Source: CAVTOO01 sp963736355 (GTDB lineage: Bacteria > Pseudomonadota > Alphaproteobacteria > Rhizobiales > Xanthobacteraceae). From it: a DNA stretch of 64,000 nt. Both the position numbers and the translations under genes were made by a program. The stretch is from assembly GCA_963736355.1 (NCBI GenBank), contig CAVTOO010000004.1, positions 62,001 through 126,000 of the forward strand, given 5' to 3'. The notes below the pieces were generated by a model. It saw only the letters and a program-made list of their open reading frames with translations. It had not been told where the DNA came from and searched no databases. Shown in pieces: positions 1-9,048 of the stretch. Position 1 is the first letter of the stretch. Each line of letters begins with the position of its first letter.

Positions 1-1361
1 AGCAATTCCTGATTGAACGGCGCAACAACCGTTGCCGGCGTCGTCGCGGCATTGAGTGCGGTCGCGATGCCTTCGCGCTGGCTTTCCAGATACGACAGGA
101 TGTGCGCGAGGCCTTCCTCGATGCGGCCGAGCGATGGCGAGCGCGACTGCGCAAGCTCGATCCGCTCGATCATCGTGGCGATGCGCTGTTCGAGATGCAG
201 CAGCGCGGAGTTATCCTGCGCGCCGACCTGCATCCGGTCGATCCGCTCGGCCAGCGCACGGACGGCGCCATCGAGGTCGGGTGCCGAAACAGCCTGATTT
301 TGCTGGTTTTCCAGGGCCTCCGTGAGGCGCGAGATGCGCTGTTCGATGGCCGCCAGCGCGCTGTCGGAATGGCTCTGGGTGGAAATGGTTTCAAGCCGCG
401 CGGCGATGGCCTGCACGTCGCTGTTCAGGCGCGCCACGGCGTCGCCGGAGGCGACCTGCGATACGATCGAACGCAGCGCGGTGATGGCGGTTTCGATTTC
501 GCGGACGCCGCCATGCTCGCTCGAGTGCATGATCAGGTCGAGCTTCGACGACAGGTTGCGGATCGCTTCGTCGAATCCGGTCAATTGCTCGGCGGGGCGC
601 AGCGTGCGCAGCGTCTCGCGGATCTCGGCGAGCGCGTGTTCGACGCCGGCCAGTGCGGCATCGTTGGTGACGGTCTGGCGATTGTCGTCGATGCGGCGGC
701 TCAGCTCGCGGATCTCGCCTTCCAGCGACTCCAATGCGCGGCGCGGCATGGCCTCGGTGATGGAATGGCGGATGACCGCCAGTTCCTCGCGGAATGAAGC
801 AATGGACTGCTCGATATGAGCCGGCCGCATGGCCTCGATCTGGTTGGTCAGGCGCTGCAGCTGCTGCTCGAAGCCCGACATATTGGATGGCGATTGCGGC
901 GCCATGGCCGCACGGGCGGGCATGGCCGATTGTACCGGCATGGCCGGGCGGGACAGGCGTCCGTCGAGCTGGCTCTGGCGCGCGGCGACTTCGGCGACGG
1001 CCGCATCGAGCGGATTTGCAGCCCGGCTCGGGGCCGGCTGAGGCTGCGACAGGCTGGCAAGACGGTTGTCGAGGCGCGAAATGGCTTCGTTCAACTGGCG
1101 CGCGACGGCGGATTCCGGCCGGGCAGTGGGGCCGGCAACGCGCTCGATGTGCTGGGTGATGGAGTCGAGCCGGTCATGGATGTCGGCGAACTCGCGCGGA
1201 AACGGGGCCGGGGCCGGGGCAACGCCATTGGCGCGTGCCGAATCAAGGACGGCGGTATTGAGCCAGGTCTCGACCGAGAGACCGGCACGGCGGGAGGCCT
1301 CGATCGCGGTCTCGCGGGCGGCGGGGCTCAGATCGTTGAGGCTAAACGGGCGTGATGTCAT
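1..1361 (-). CDS. PodJ/SEL1-type polar organising protein, N-terminal part (truncated by window edge)
   Basis: Open frame from the ATG at 1361 to the left edge, at least 453 codons; the C-terminus lies outside the window. The first residues (MTSRPFSLNDLSPAARETA) match the conserved start of large Rhizobiales proteins that end in SEL1 repeats and a peptidoglycan-binding domain, related to Caulobacter PodJ. The visible part has a Pro/Ala-rich stretch at about residues 70-150, then long heptad-like segments rich in Leu, Ile, Glu and Arg, consistent with coiled coils. Family knowledge suggests a polar scaffold or cell-envelope role. Because the SEL1 and peptidoglycan-binding domains cannot be seen, the assignment rests on the N-terminus and coiled-coil style alone. 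Confidence 0.7.
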   Translation of the reverse strand, partial: MTSRPFSLNDLSPAARETAIEASRRAGLSVETWLNTAVLDSARANGVAPAPAPFPREFADIHDRLDSITQHIERVAGPTARPESAVARQLNEAISRLDNRLASLSQPQPAPSRAANPLDAAVAEVAARQSQLDGRLSRPAMPVQSAMPARAAMAPQSPSNMSGFEQQLQRLTNQIEAMRPAHIEQSIASFREELAVIRHSITEAMPRRALESLEGEIRELSRRIDDNRQTVTNDAALAGVEHALAEIRETLRTLRPAEQLTGFDEAIRNLSSKLDLIMHSSEHGGVREIETAITALRSIVSQVASGDAVARLNSDVQAIAARLETISTQSHSDSALAAIEQRISRLTEALENQQNQAVSAPDLDGAVRALAERIDRMQVGAQDNSALLHLEQRIATMIERIELAQSRSPSLGRIEEGLAHILSYLESQREGIATALNAATTPATVVAPFNQEL

Positions 1362-1598
1362 CGGGTTTACTCAATCGGCGGCGGGGCGCCGTTTCGCCAG
1401 TAATTTCAGCCAGCCCTGAAACTTTACTAGCTCCGCCAGACCGGAGTGCCCGCGACCTGACTTTTCCGTGTTACGGTAAACACCGGGTTAAAATGTCATG
1501 GCGGCGCCTTAACATTCCTCAATGACAACTCATGTTTGGGACCCGAGATAAGCTCGGCCAACGAGCTGCGGGCCGAGTCAGGCCGGAGGGAGGTCAGC

Positions 1599-3386
1599 AT
1601 GCCCATTTACAAGGCGCCGGTGGAGGACCTGGGTTTTCTGCTCAACGACGTCTTCCAGATCGACCGTTACGACAATTTGCCCGGATTCAGCGACGCGTCC
1701 GCCGAGACCCGTGACGCGATTTTCAGCGAAGCCGCCAAGCTCACCGAACAGGTGCTTGCGCCGCTGAACCGCTCCGGCGACGTTGAGGGCTGTACCCGTC
1801 AGCCCGACGGCCGCGTCACCACGCCGAAGGGATTCAAGAACGCCTACCGCCAGTTGAGCGAGGGCGGCTGGATCGGGCTGTCGTCGCCGCCCGAATTTGG
1901 CGGTCAGGGCCTGCCTTATACGATCACCGCGCTGATCAACGAGTTGCTCTGTTCCGCAAACATGGCGTTCGCGATGTATTCGGGGCTGGTGCAGGGCGCG
2001 GTCGCCGCGATCCTCGCGCATGGCAGCGACGAACTGAAAAAGACGTATCTGCCGAAAATGATCTCCGGCGAATGGGCCGGCACGATAAATCTCACCGAGC
2101 CGCATTGCGGCACCGATCTCGGTCTGTTGCGCACCAAGGCCGTGAAGCAGGGCGACGGCAGCTACAAGATCACCGGCACCAAGATTTTCATTTCCGGCGG
2201 CGAGCAGGACCTCACCGACAACATCATCCATCTGGTGATCGCGCGCATCGAAGGCGCACCCGCAGGCGTGCGCGGCATTTCGCTGTTCATCGTGCCGAAG
2301 ATGTTCGTCAATGCCGACGGATCGCTCGGCGCGCGCAACGGCGTGTCGTGCGGCTCGATCGAGCACAAGATGGGCATTCACGGCAACGCGACCTGCGTGA
2401 TGAACTACGACAACGCCACGGGATTCCTTGTCGGCGAAGAAAACCGCGGCCTCAATGCCATGTTCACGATGATGAACGAGGCGAGGCTCGGCGTCGGCAT
2501 TCAGGGGCTGGCGCAGTCGGAAGTCGCCTATCAGAACGCGGCCGCCTATGCGCGCGATAGGTTGCAGGGGCGCGCGCTCACCGGCGCGCAGGCGCCCGAC
2601 AAGGCAGCCGATCCGATTATCGTTCATCCCGACGTGCGGCGTACGCTGTTGTCGATCCGCGCCTTCAACGAGGCCGCGCGTGCGCTCGTGGTCTGGACCG
2701 CATTGACGAGCGATGTCGCGCACCGTTCCGGCGACGCGAAGGAGCGCGAAGCTGCCGACGATCAGCTCGGCCTGATGACGCCTGTTATCAAGGGCGTGCT
2801 GACCGATCTCGGATTCGCCAACGCAGTTGCCGCGCAGCAGTTGTTCGGCGGTCATGGTTACATTGCCGAACACGGCATGGAGCAGTTCGTACGCGATGCG
2901 CGCATTGCCATGATCTATGAGGGCGCCAACGGCATTCAGGCGCTCGATCTCGTGGGGCGCAAATTGCCGCGCGACGACGGGCGCGCGATCAAGGCGTTCT
3001 TCGCCGAAGTGATGGGCTTCATCAAGGAGCATGGCACGAATGAGGCGATGAAGCCGTTTACCGCGCCGCTGTCCGCCGCCATTACCGATCTGCAGAAGGC
3101 GACGCTGTGGCTGGCGCAGAACGCGGTCAAGAATCCCGATGAGGGTGCGGCCGGGTCCACCGACTACATGCACCTCTTGGGCCTCGTTGCACTCGGCTAT
3201 ATGTGGGCGCGCATGGCGCGCGTCGCGCTGGACAAATCGGCGGGTGGCGATGTGGCGCGCTTCAAGGCCAAGCTGACCGCCGGACGCTTCTTCATGGAGC
3301 GGATGCTGCCAGAAACATCGTTGCGGCTTGCGCGCATTCAGACCGGCGCAGCGACGATCATGGAATTGCCTGCGGAGGCGTTTTAG
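1599..3386 (+). CDS. Acyl-CoA dehydrogenase with extended C-terminus (DmdC-like)
   Basis: 595-residue flavoprotein, longer than the usual 380-400 residue acyl-CoA dehydrogenases and matching the roughly 600-residue group that includes DmdC (3-methylmercaptopropionyl-CoA dehydrogenase) and long-chain enzymes. FAD and substrate segments are recognisable (LTEPHCGTDLG; MMNEARLGVGIQG), and YEGANGIQALDLVGR carries the probable catalytic Glu. It would oxidise acyl-CoA to trans-2-enoyl-CoA and pass electrons to ETF. The start was chosen at ATG 1599 because ggagggagg lies just upstream; the longer frame from 1536 lacks a site. It is first in an operon with the thiolase and the bifunctional FadB/FadJ-like gene, so general fatty-acid oxidation is more likely than DMSP use. 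Confidence 0.88.
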   Translation: MPIYKAPVEDLGFLLNDVFQIDRYDNLPGFSDASAETRDAIFSEAAKLTEQVLAPLNRSGDVEGCTRQPDGRVTTPKGFKNAYRQLSEGGWIGLSSPPEFGGQGLPYTITALINELLCSANMAFAMYSGLVQGAVAAILAHGSDELKKTYLPKMISGEWAGTINLTEPHCGTDLGLLRTKAVKQGDGSYKITGTKIFISGGEQDLTDNIIHLVIARIEGAPAGVRGISLFIVPKMFVNADGSLGARNGVSCGSIEHKMGIHGNATCVMNYDNATGFLVGEENRGLNAMFTMMNEARLGVGIQGLAQSEVAYQNAAAYARDRLQGRALTGAQAPDKAADPIIVHPDVRRTLLSIRAFNEAARALVVWTALTSDVAHRSGDAKEREAADDQLGLMTPVIKGVLTDLGFANAVAAQQLFGGHGYIAEHGMEQFVRDARIAMIYEGANGIQALDLVGRKLPRDDGRAIKAFFAEVMGFIKEHGTNEAMKPFTAPLSAAITDLQKATLWLAQNAVKNPDEGAAGSTDYMHLLGLVALGYMWARMARVALDKSAGGDVARFKAKLTAGRFFMERMLPETSLRLARIQTGAATIMELPAEAF

Positions 3387-3389
3387 ATT

Positions 3390-3440
3390 GAGCATGATCC
3401 TTTTCCGAAATCCGGTATTCCCTTTTCGGGGATGATGCTC
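3390..3440. repeat. Intergenic palindromic repeat, copy A
   Basis: Imperfect inverted repeat with ends gagcatgatcc and gatgatgctc and an inner ttttccgaaa/ttttcgggg pair. It fills the gap between the acyl-CoA dehydrogenase and the thiolase. The same family recurs at 6883, 41186 and 51625. Confidence 0.7.
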
Positions 3441-3458
3441 GCAGTGGAGATTGGTTAA

Positions 3459-4668
3459 ATGACGGAAGCCTTTATCTACGACCATGTGCGCAGCCCGCGC
3501 GGGCGCGGCAAGGCCGACGGCTCGCTGCACGAAGTCACGGCGCTGACACTGGCGACGCAAATGCTGGAAGCGATCCGCGATCGCAACAAGCTCGCAACCT
3601 CGCAGGTCGATGACGTCATCCTGGGTGTGGTCGATCCGGTCGGCGAAGCGGGCGGCGACATCGCGCGCATGGCGGCGCTGCGGGCCGGTTATGGCGACAG
3701 CGTGCCGGGTGTGCAGATCAATCGCTTCTGTGCGTCGGGTCTCGATGCGGTGAACTTTGCCGCCGCGCAGGTGATGTCGGGTCAGCACGATCTCGCCATC
3801 GGCGGCGGCGTCGAATCGATGAGCCGCGTCGGCATCGGCGCGTCAGGTGGCGCCTGGCCGGTCGATCCGTCGATTGCGGTGCCGGCCTATTTCATGCCGC
3901 AAGGCATTTCGGCCGATCTCATCGCGACGAAATACGGTTTCACGCGCGACGATGTCGATGCCTACGCCGTGGAAAGCCAGAAGCGCGCGGCGCTGTCGTG
4001 GAGTGAAGGACGCTTCGCAAAGTCGGTCGTTCCGGTGGTCGATCCCAACGGGCTCACGATTCTCGCCAAGGACGAACATATGCGCCCGGAGACGACGATG
4101 CAGTCGCTCGGGCAACTCAAGCCGGCCTTCGCGCAAATGGGCGAGCTTGGCGGTTTCGACGCGGTGGCGATTCAGTCTCACCCCGAAATCGAAACCGTCA
4201 ATCACGTGCATCACGCCGGCAACTCGTCGGGCATTGTCGACGGTGCATCCGCCGTTCTGATCGGCAACAAAGAAGCGGGCGGGCGAGCGGGGCTGAAGCC
4301 GCGCGCGCGGATTCGCGCCTTCGCCAATATCGGCTCGGAGCCCGCGATGATGCTGACCGGTCCGGTGGATGTGACCCACAAGGTGCTCAAGCGCGCCGGG
4401 CATGACGTTCAAGGACATCGATCTCATCGAGATCAACGAGGCTTTCGCGTCGGTGGTGCTGCGCTATCTGCAGGCGTTCTCGCTCGATCCGGCCAAGGTC
4501 AACGTCAATGGCGGCGCGATTGCGCTCGGCCATCCGCTCGGCGCGACGGGCGCGATGATTCTCGGCACGCTGGTCGATGAACTCGAGCGGCGCAATCTCA
4601 CGACCGGCCTTGTCACGCTGTGCATCGGCGGCGGCATGGGCACGGCGACGATCATTGAACGGGTGTGA
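3459..4668 (+). CDS. Acetyl-CoA acetyltransferase (thiolase), interrupted by a +1 shift
   Basis: Thiolase of 402 residues once one extra base is removed. The nucleophile Cys sits in NRFCASGLDAVNFAA; the C-terminal His and Cys motifs are GGAIALGHPLGATGA and CIGGGMG. The upstream frame runs off course at about 4398-4401: after RAG the sense continues as MTFKDIDLIEINEAF in the +1 frame. Removing one base from the ggg at 4398-4400 gives 403 codons including stop. Function: thiolytic cleavage of 3-ketoacyl-CoA, last step of the beta-oxidation spiral, between the acyl-CoA dehydrogenase and the hydratase/dehydrogenase gene. If the extra base were real the protein would lose its catalytic C-terminus; an assembly error is more likely, as in 13 other genes here. 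Confidence 0.85.
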
Positions 4669-4678
4669 GGGGGCATCG

Positions 4679-6883
4679 ATGGCGAACAATTTCCGTACCG
4701 AGATCGACGCCGACGGCATCGCGCTCGTCACCTGGGACATGGCCGGCAAGTCGATGAATGTCTTCGATGTCGCCACCATCACCGAGCTGTCCGAGATCGT
4801 CGAAGCGATGGCCACGGATGCCAAGGTCAAGGGCGTCGTGCTCACCTCCGCCAAGGACACGTTCTGCGCCGGCGCAGACATCACGATGCTCGATGCGATC
4901 GCACATGCTTATGCGAAGGCGCAGACAGAACTGGGCGAGGACGGTGCGCGCAAGCGCCTGCTCGAGGAGAGCAGCAAGCTGTCGCGGCTGTTCCGGCGCA
5001 TCGAGACGAACGGCAAGCCATGGGTCGCCGCGATCAACGGGCTGGCGCTCGGCGGCGGTTTCGAGATCTGTCTGGCGTGCCACTACCGCGTCGCTGCCGA
5101 CAACGACAAGACGCGGCTCGGCCTGCCCGAAGTGAAGATCGGCATTTTTCCCGGCGCCGGCGGCACACAGCGTGTCCCGCGCATCGTGCAGACGGCCGAC
5201 GCGCTGCAGATGATGCTGAAGGGCGATCAGCTGAAGCTCGATCGCGCCAAGGCCATGAAGCTCGTCGATGCGATCGTGCCGCAGGCCGATCTCGTCACAG
5301 CGGCGAAGGACTGGATCAAGGCCGGCGGCAAGGGCGTCGCACCATGGGATGCCGAAGGCTTCAAGTTGCCGAGCGGGCCGGTTTACTCCAAGGCCGGCAT
5401 GCAGATGTGGCCCGCGGCCAATGCGATCTACCGGCGCGAGACATTCGACAATTATCCGAACGCGCGCGCGATCATGCAGTGCGTCTATGAAGGATTGCAG
5501 TTGCCGATGGATCAGGCGCTGCGGGTCGAGTCACGCTGGTTCGCGAAGATTCTGCGCAGCAGTGAGGCCAAGGCAATGATGCGCAGCCTGTTCGTGTCGA
5601 TGCAGGAACTGAACAAGGGAGCGCGGCGTCCCAAGGCGCCGCCGCCGGTCAAGATCAAGACGCTCGGCATTCTCGGCGGTGGCGGCTTCATGGGCGCAGG
5701 CATCGGCTATGTCAGCGCGCAGGCGGGGATCAATGTCGTGCTGATCGATCGCGATCAGGCCAGCGCCGACAAGGGTATAGTGCATGCCGACAAACTCATC
5801 TCGACGGCGGTGGAGCGTGGCCGTGCGACGGCCGCCGACCGCGACGCACTGCTCAGTCGTATCACGGCGAGTGGCGACTACGCCGCGCTGAAGGATTGCG
5901 ATCTCGTTATCGAAGCGGTGTTCGAGGATCGCAAGGTCAAGGCAGAAAGCTATGCCAAGGCGAAGCCGCACCTGAAGCCCGATGCGATCTTTGCCTCCAA
6001 CACCTCGACGCTGCCGATCACCTCGCTGGCGGAAGAGTTCGGCGACGCGGCACGATTTGTCGGTATTCACTTCTTCTCGCCGGTCGATCGCATGATGCTG
6101 GTTGAAGTGATCATGGGCAAGGCGACGGGCGAGGCAGCGCTCGCCGGTGCGCTCGACTATGTGCGCGCAATACGCAAGACGCCGATCGTGGTCAACGACT
6201 CGCGCGGCTTCTACGCCAATCGCTGCGTGCTCAATTACATCGGCGAGGGGTTGTTGATGGTCACCGAAGGCGTGCCGCCGGCGATGATCGAGAACGTCGC
6301 CAAGCAGGCCGGCATGCCGGTCGGGCCGCTGTCGCTCAACGACGAGATCGCGCTCGATCTGGGGCTCAAGATCATGAAGGCGACGGAAGCCGATCTCGGC
6401 GCCGCCGCCGTGGATCAGAAGCAGAAGGGGCTCTTGACCGAAATGGTCGAGAAGCTTGGCCGGCTCGGGCGCAAGAACGGCAAGGGGTTCTACGACTATC
6501 CCGAGAAGGCGCCCAAGAAATTGTGGCCCGATCTCGCCGCGCTGCAGTCGACAAAGCTCGATCCGGATACGCTCGACGTCGCTGAGATGAAGCAGCGTTT
6601 TCTTGTCGTGCAGGCGGTCGAAGCCGCGCGTACGGTGGAAGACAACGTGATCGTCGATCCGCGCGAGGCCGATGTCGGGGCGATTCTCGGTTTCGGCTTT
6701 GCGCCGTTCACCGGCGGCACGCTGTCGTATATCGACACGATGGGCGCGAAAGCGTTCGTCGCGCTGTGCGAGAAGCTGGAAAAGAAGTTCGGCCCGCGCT
6801 TCAAGCCGCCGAAGCTGCTGTACGACATGGCGGCGAAGGGCGAGACCTTCTACGGCCGGTTTGCGCCGGGCAGGGCGGCATGA
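4679..6883 (+). CDS. Bifunctional enoyl-CoA hydratase / 3-hydroxyacyl-CoA dehydrogenase (FadB/FadJ type)
   Basis: 734 residues. The N-terminal crotonase domain (about 1-200) has the oxyanion-hole segments TFCAGADITML and LALGGGFEICLACHYR. A Rossmann domain begins near residue 323 with LGILGGGGFMGAGIGY, followed by the dehydrogenase catalytic region IHFFSPVDRMMLVEV and the C-terminal dimerisation region with GFYANRCVLNYIGEG. It hydrates 2-enoyl-CoA and oxidises 3-hydroxyacyl-CoA with NAD+. The ATG at 4679 lies 10 bases after the thiolase stop and behind a gaggggg site, so the two are co-transcribed; a longer in-frame extension from 4577 overlaps the thiolase and is rejected. With the two upstream genes it forms a nearly complete beta-oxidation operon. 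Confidence 0.92.
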   Translation: MANNFRTEIDADGIALVTWDMAGKSMNVFDVATITELSEIVEAMATDAKVKGVVLTSAKDTFCAGADITMLDAIAHAYAKAQTELGEDGARKRLLEESSKLSRLFRRIETNGKPWVAAINGLALGGGFEICLACHYRVAADNDKTRLGLPEVKIGIFPGAGGTQRVPRIVQTADALQMMLKGDQLKLDRAKAMKLVDAIVPQADLVTAAKDWIKAGGKGVAPWDAEGFKLPSGPVYSKAGMQMWPAANAIYRRETFDNYPNARAIMQCVYEGLQLPMDQALRVESRWFAKILRSSEAKAMMRSLFVSMQELNKGARRPKAPPPVKIKTLGILGGGGFMGAGIGYVSAQAGINVVLIDRDQASADKGIVHADKLISTAVERGRATAADRDALLSRITASGDYAALKDCDLVIEAVFEDRKVKAESYAKAKPHLKPDAIFASNTSTLPITSLAEEFGDAARFVGIHFFSPVDRMMLVEVIMGKATGEAALAGALDYVRAIRKTPIVVNDSRGFYANRCVLNYIGEGLLMVTEGVPPAMIENVAKQAGMPVGPLSLNDEIALDLGLKIMKATEADLGAAAVDQKQKGLLTEMVEKLGRLGRKNGKGFYDYPEKAPKKLWPDLAALQSTKLDPDTLDVAEMKQRFLVVQAVEAARTVEDNVIVDPREADVGAILGFGFAPFTGGTLSYIDTMGAKAFVALCEKLEKKFGPRFKPPKLLYDMAAKGETFYGRFAPGRAA

Positions 6884-6959
6884 GCATGATCCCGAAAAGT
6901 GGCAACCGGTCTCCCGCTTTCGCGAAGCAGTTCGACGCGGATGTCGGATAAGATCATGC
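6883..6959. repeat. Intergenic palindromic repeat, copy B
   Basis: Starts with gagcatgatcccgaaaagtg at the fadB-like stop codon and ends with gataagatcatgc; inner part ccgctttcgcgaagcag. Same family as copies A, C and D. Its right end supplies two in-frame ATGs (6941 and 6956) ahead of the cyclase gene. Confidence 0.75.
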
Positions 6960-6991
6960 ACAAAGAACTGAGCTTCAAGGATAACGACGTC

Positions 6992-7735
6992 ATGTGTGAG
7001 AAGTGCGAACCCGGCTACGGCTGGAAGGGCTGGATCGATTTGCCGAAGCAGGCGGCTTGTATCCCGGCCGGTCCGTGGATCGACCTGACGCACAAGGTGT
7101 CGCCGACGATGCCCTATGCATCGATTTTCAAGCCGCCGAGCTTCAAGCGCCTGCGCGAAATGCCGGAGGCGCCGTTTCAGGTCACCGAGATGGAAATGGT
7201 GGTGCATGCCGGCACGCATGTGGATTCGCCGCGACATTATTATCTCGACGGCCCCGACATGGCCGACGTGCCGCTCGAACGTCTCTATGGGCCCGGCGTG
7301 GTGTGGCACATCGATGTCGAGCCCAATGCGCAGATCGATGTCGACAAGCTTAAGGCGGCGCGGCCGCGTTTGAAGCCGGGCGATATTCTGGCGATCGACA
7401 CCGGCTGGGCGGCGCGTTTCGGCACGGAAGAGTACGAGCACCATCCGAGCCTGACGGGGGCTGCGGCACAATGGCTGCTGGAACAGCGCATCAAGTTGTT
7501 CGCCTGCGATTTTGCGACGCCCGATCTGGTTTATCATCTGCGCCAGCCGGGGTTTAACTGGCCGGTGCATCGCGCATTGTTGCCGCATGGCATTTTGATT
7601 GCGGAACATCTGACAGGGCACGCGGCGCTTGCCGGCCGTCGCGCGGAATTTTTCTTCGGTGCGCTTCCGATTGTCGATTGCGACGGCGGGCCGAGCCGCG
7701 TGATGGCGCGCGCCATCGAGAGCGATAACGCATAG
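6992..7735 (+). CDS. Cyclase-family protein (kynurenine-formamidase-like metal hydrolase)
   Basis: 247 residues from ATG 6992. The family signature is clear: WIDLTHKVSPTMPY at the start, the metal-site motif HAGTHVDSPRHYYLDG, and DFATPDL further on. Members hydrolyse amides, lactones or cyclic compounds using a divalent metal. The start is uncertain: ATG 6941 and 6956 lie inside a palindromic repeat, whereas ATG 6992 has aagga nine bases upstream, so I prefer it. It sits between the beta-oxidation operon and the ABC importer genes and could belong to either. It might open a lactone or cyclic intermediate for the downstream cluster, but nothing in the sequence proves this. Confidence 0.8.
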   Translation: MCEKCEPGYGWKGWIDLPKQAACIPAGPWIDLTHKVSPTMPYASIFKPPSFKRLREMPEAPFQVTEMEMVVHAGTHVDSPRHYYLDGPDMADVPLERLYGPGVVWHIDVEPNAQIDVDKLKAARPRLKPGDILAIDTGWAARFGTEEYEHHPSLTGAAAQWLLEQRIKLFACDFATPDLVYHLRQPGFNWPVHRALLPHGILIAEHLTGHAALAGRRAEFFFGALPIVDCDGGPSRVMARAIESDNA

Positions 7736-7813
7736 CAGTCATTCCGCGGAAATCGCTGACACGGTTCCCTGAAGCGGGTTTATTGCCGCCCGATCGTCCG
7801 GGCCGCCGTCAGG

Positions 7814-7829
7814 TGTCGCGGACGCGACA
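7814..7829. promoter_or_regulatory. Inverted repeat, possible operator
   Basis: Seven-base arms tgtcgcg and cgcgaca around a two-base centre, 133 bases before the importer's first ATG. Perfect symmetry of this size suggests a repressor site, but no factor can be named. Confidence 0.3.
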
Positions 7830-7841
7830 ACGCATTAACCT

Positions 7842-7949
7842 CCTCAACTTGTGAGCGAAATTGTCGCAAGAAGGTGGCTATGTGCCTGGCAATCTGTGTC
7901 ACAGTTGAGGGGACGCCAAAAGGCGCCTGAAAAGACACAAAAAACGTCC
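7842..7949 (+). promoter_or_regulatory. Candidate structured 5' leader of the ABC importer operon
   Basis: CCTCAACTTGTGA (7842-7854) pairs with TCACAGTTGAGG (7899-7910): 12 base pairs with one bulged T. Inside are small hairpins gcga/tcgc (7855-7867) and ggc/gcc (7876-7886). It is followed by GGACG/CGTCC (7911-7949 area) enclosing gccaaaaggc, then the aggagg site at 7952. I could not match it to a named riboswitch class. Confidence 0.35.
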
Positions 7950-7961
7950 ACAGGAGGATCT

Positions 7962-9023
7962 ATGACCACCAAATCACGAAGCACACGCACGATCGCGATG
8001 GCATCGTTGCTGACCGTCGGCGGCCTGCTCGTTCTCAGCGGCACGTCGTACAGCCAGTCGCCGCTGCGCCTGACCTATGTGTCGTATGGCGGCACCGGGC
8101 AGGACGCGCAGATCAAGGCGTGGCAGGAACCCTATACGGCGAAGAATCCGAACATCACCTTCACCAACACCTCGCCGCCCGATCCGGCGCAGGTGAAGGC
8201 ACAGGTCATGACCAAGGCCGTGCAGTGGAACGTCGTCACCACCGCGCCGTATCTCGCGCAGCAGAACTGCGGCACGCTTTACGAAAAGCTGTCGATCCCC
8301 GGCCTCGACATGAGCCAGTTTCCGAAGGGCGTGATCGGCGAGTGCTATGTCGCCGACTTCCGCTATTCGCTGGTGTTCAGCTACTCAGCCGACAAGTGGC
8401 CCGATCCGGCCAAGGCGCCGAAGACTCTCGCGGACTTCTTCGACACCAAGAAGTTCCCGGGCAAGCGCGGCGTCGTGCGCGCGGTGCAGGACGGTATGCT
8501 CGAACAGGCGCTGCTCGCCGAGGGCGTGCCCGCCGACAAGATGTATCCGCTCGATGTCGAGCGTGCTCTGAAGAAGTGGTCCACGATCAAGGACGACACC
8601 GTCTGGGCCGCCAATCCCGGCGCGCTGCTGCAGCTGATCACCTCCAAGCAGGTCGACATGCAGTTCCTGGTGCAGGCTCGTTCGCAGGCTGCGCTCGATG
8701 CCGGCGCCAACATGGTTCCGGTGTGGGACACCACGGTCACGAGCGTCGATGCGCTCGCGGTGCCGAAGGGTTCGCCGAATCTCGACGAGATCCAGAAGTT
8801 CCTGAGCTTCGTGATGCAGCCTGATCAGCAGGCCCGCATGGCGACGCTTGCGGGCATCGGTGCGTCGAACCTGAAGGCCGTGCCGACCTATACGGCGAAC
8901 GGCAACAAGGTGAACGCGTTCGGTCCGGCCAACACCGGCAAGACGCTGCAGGTCGACTTCGACTGGTGGAGCAAGAACTTCAACCAGACGGTCGAGCGCT
9001 TCACGCAGTGGCTGAACACTTAA
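7962..9023 (+). CDS. ABC transporter periplasmic substrate-binding protein (PotD-like)
   Basis: 353 residues starting at ATG 7962 behind a textbook aggagg. The N-terminal signal peptide (MTTKSRSTRTIAMASLLTVG, cleavage probably after SYSQ) leads into an extracellular solute-binding fold of the spermidine/putrescine/thiamine/Fe class (RLTYVSYGGTGQDAQIKAW). It should deliver its ligand to the two permeases directly downstream. The group also carries opines, amino-sugars and carboxylates, so the ligand is unknown; the neighbouring alcohol and aldehyde dehydrogenases and MmgE/PrpD genes point to an organic acid or alcohol more than to a polyamine. Confidence 0.87.
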   Translation: MTTKSRSTRTIAMASLLTVGGLLVLSGTSYSQSPLRLTYVSYGGTGQDAQIKAWQEPYTAKNPNITFTNTSPPDPAQVKAQVMTKAVQWNVVTTAPYLAQQNCGTLYEKLSIPGLDMSQFPKGVIGECYVADFRYSLVFSYSADKWPDPAKAPKTLADFFDTKKFPGKRGVVRAVQDGMLEQALLAEGVPADKMYPLDVERALKKWSTIKDDTVWAANPGALLQLITSKQVDMQFLVQARSQAALDAGANMVPVWDTTVTSVDALAVPKGSPNLDEIQKFLSFVMQPDQQARMATLAGIGASNLKAVPTYTANGNKVNAFGPANTGKTLQVDFDWWSKNFNQTVERFTQWLNT

Positions 9024-9048
9024 ACCACGGTTGTGAAGTCATAAAACG

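Noticed and set aside
1578..3788. 736-codon antisense open frame (similar long ones at 5531-7621, 20591-22489 and 25894-27774, minus strand)
   Set aside because: They lie exactly opposite strongly recognised genes, are rich in Arg/His/Ala with no domain, and arise because high-GC codons leave few stops on the other strand.
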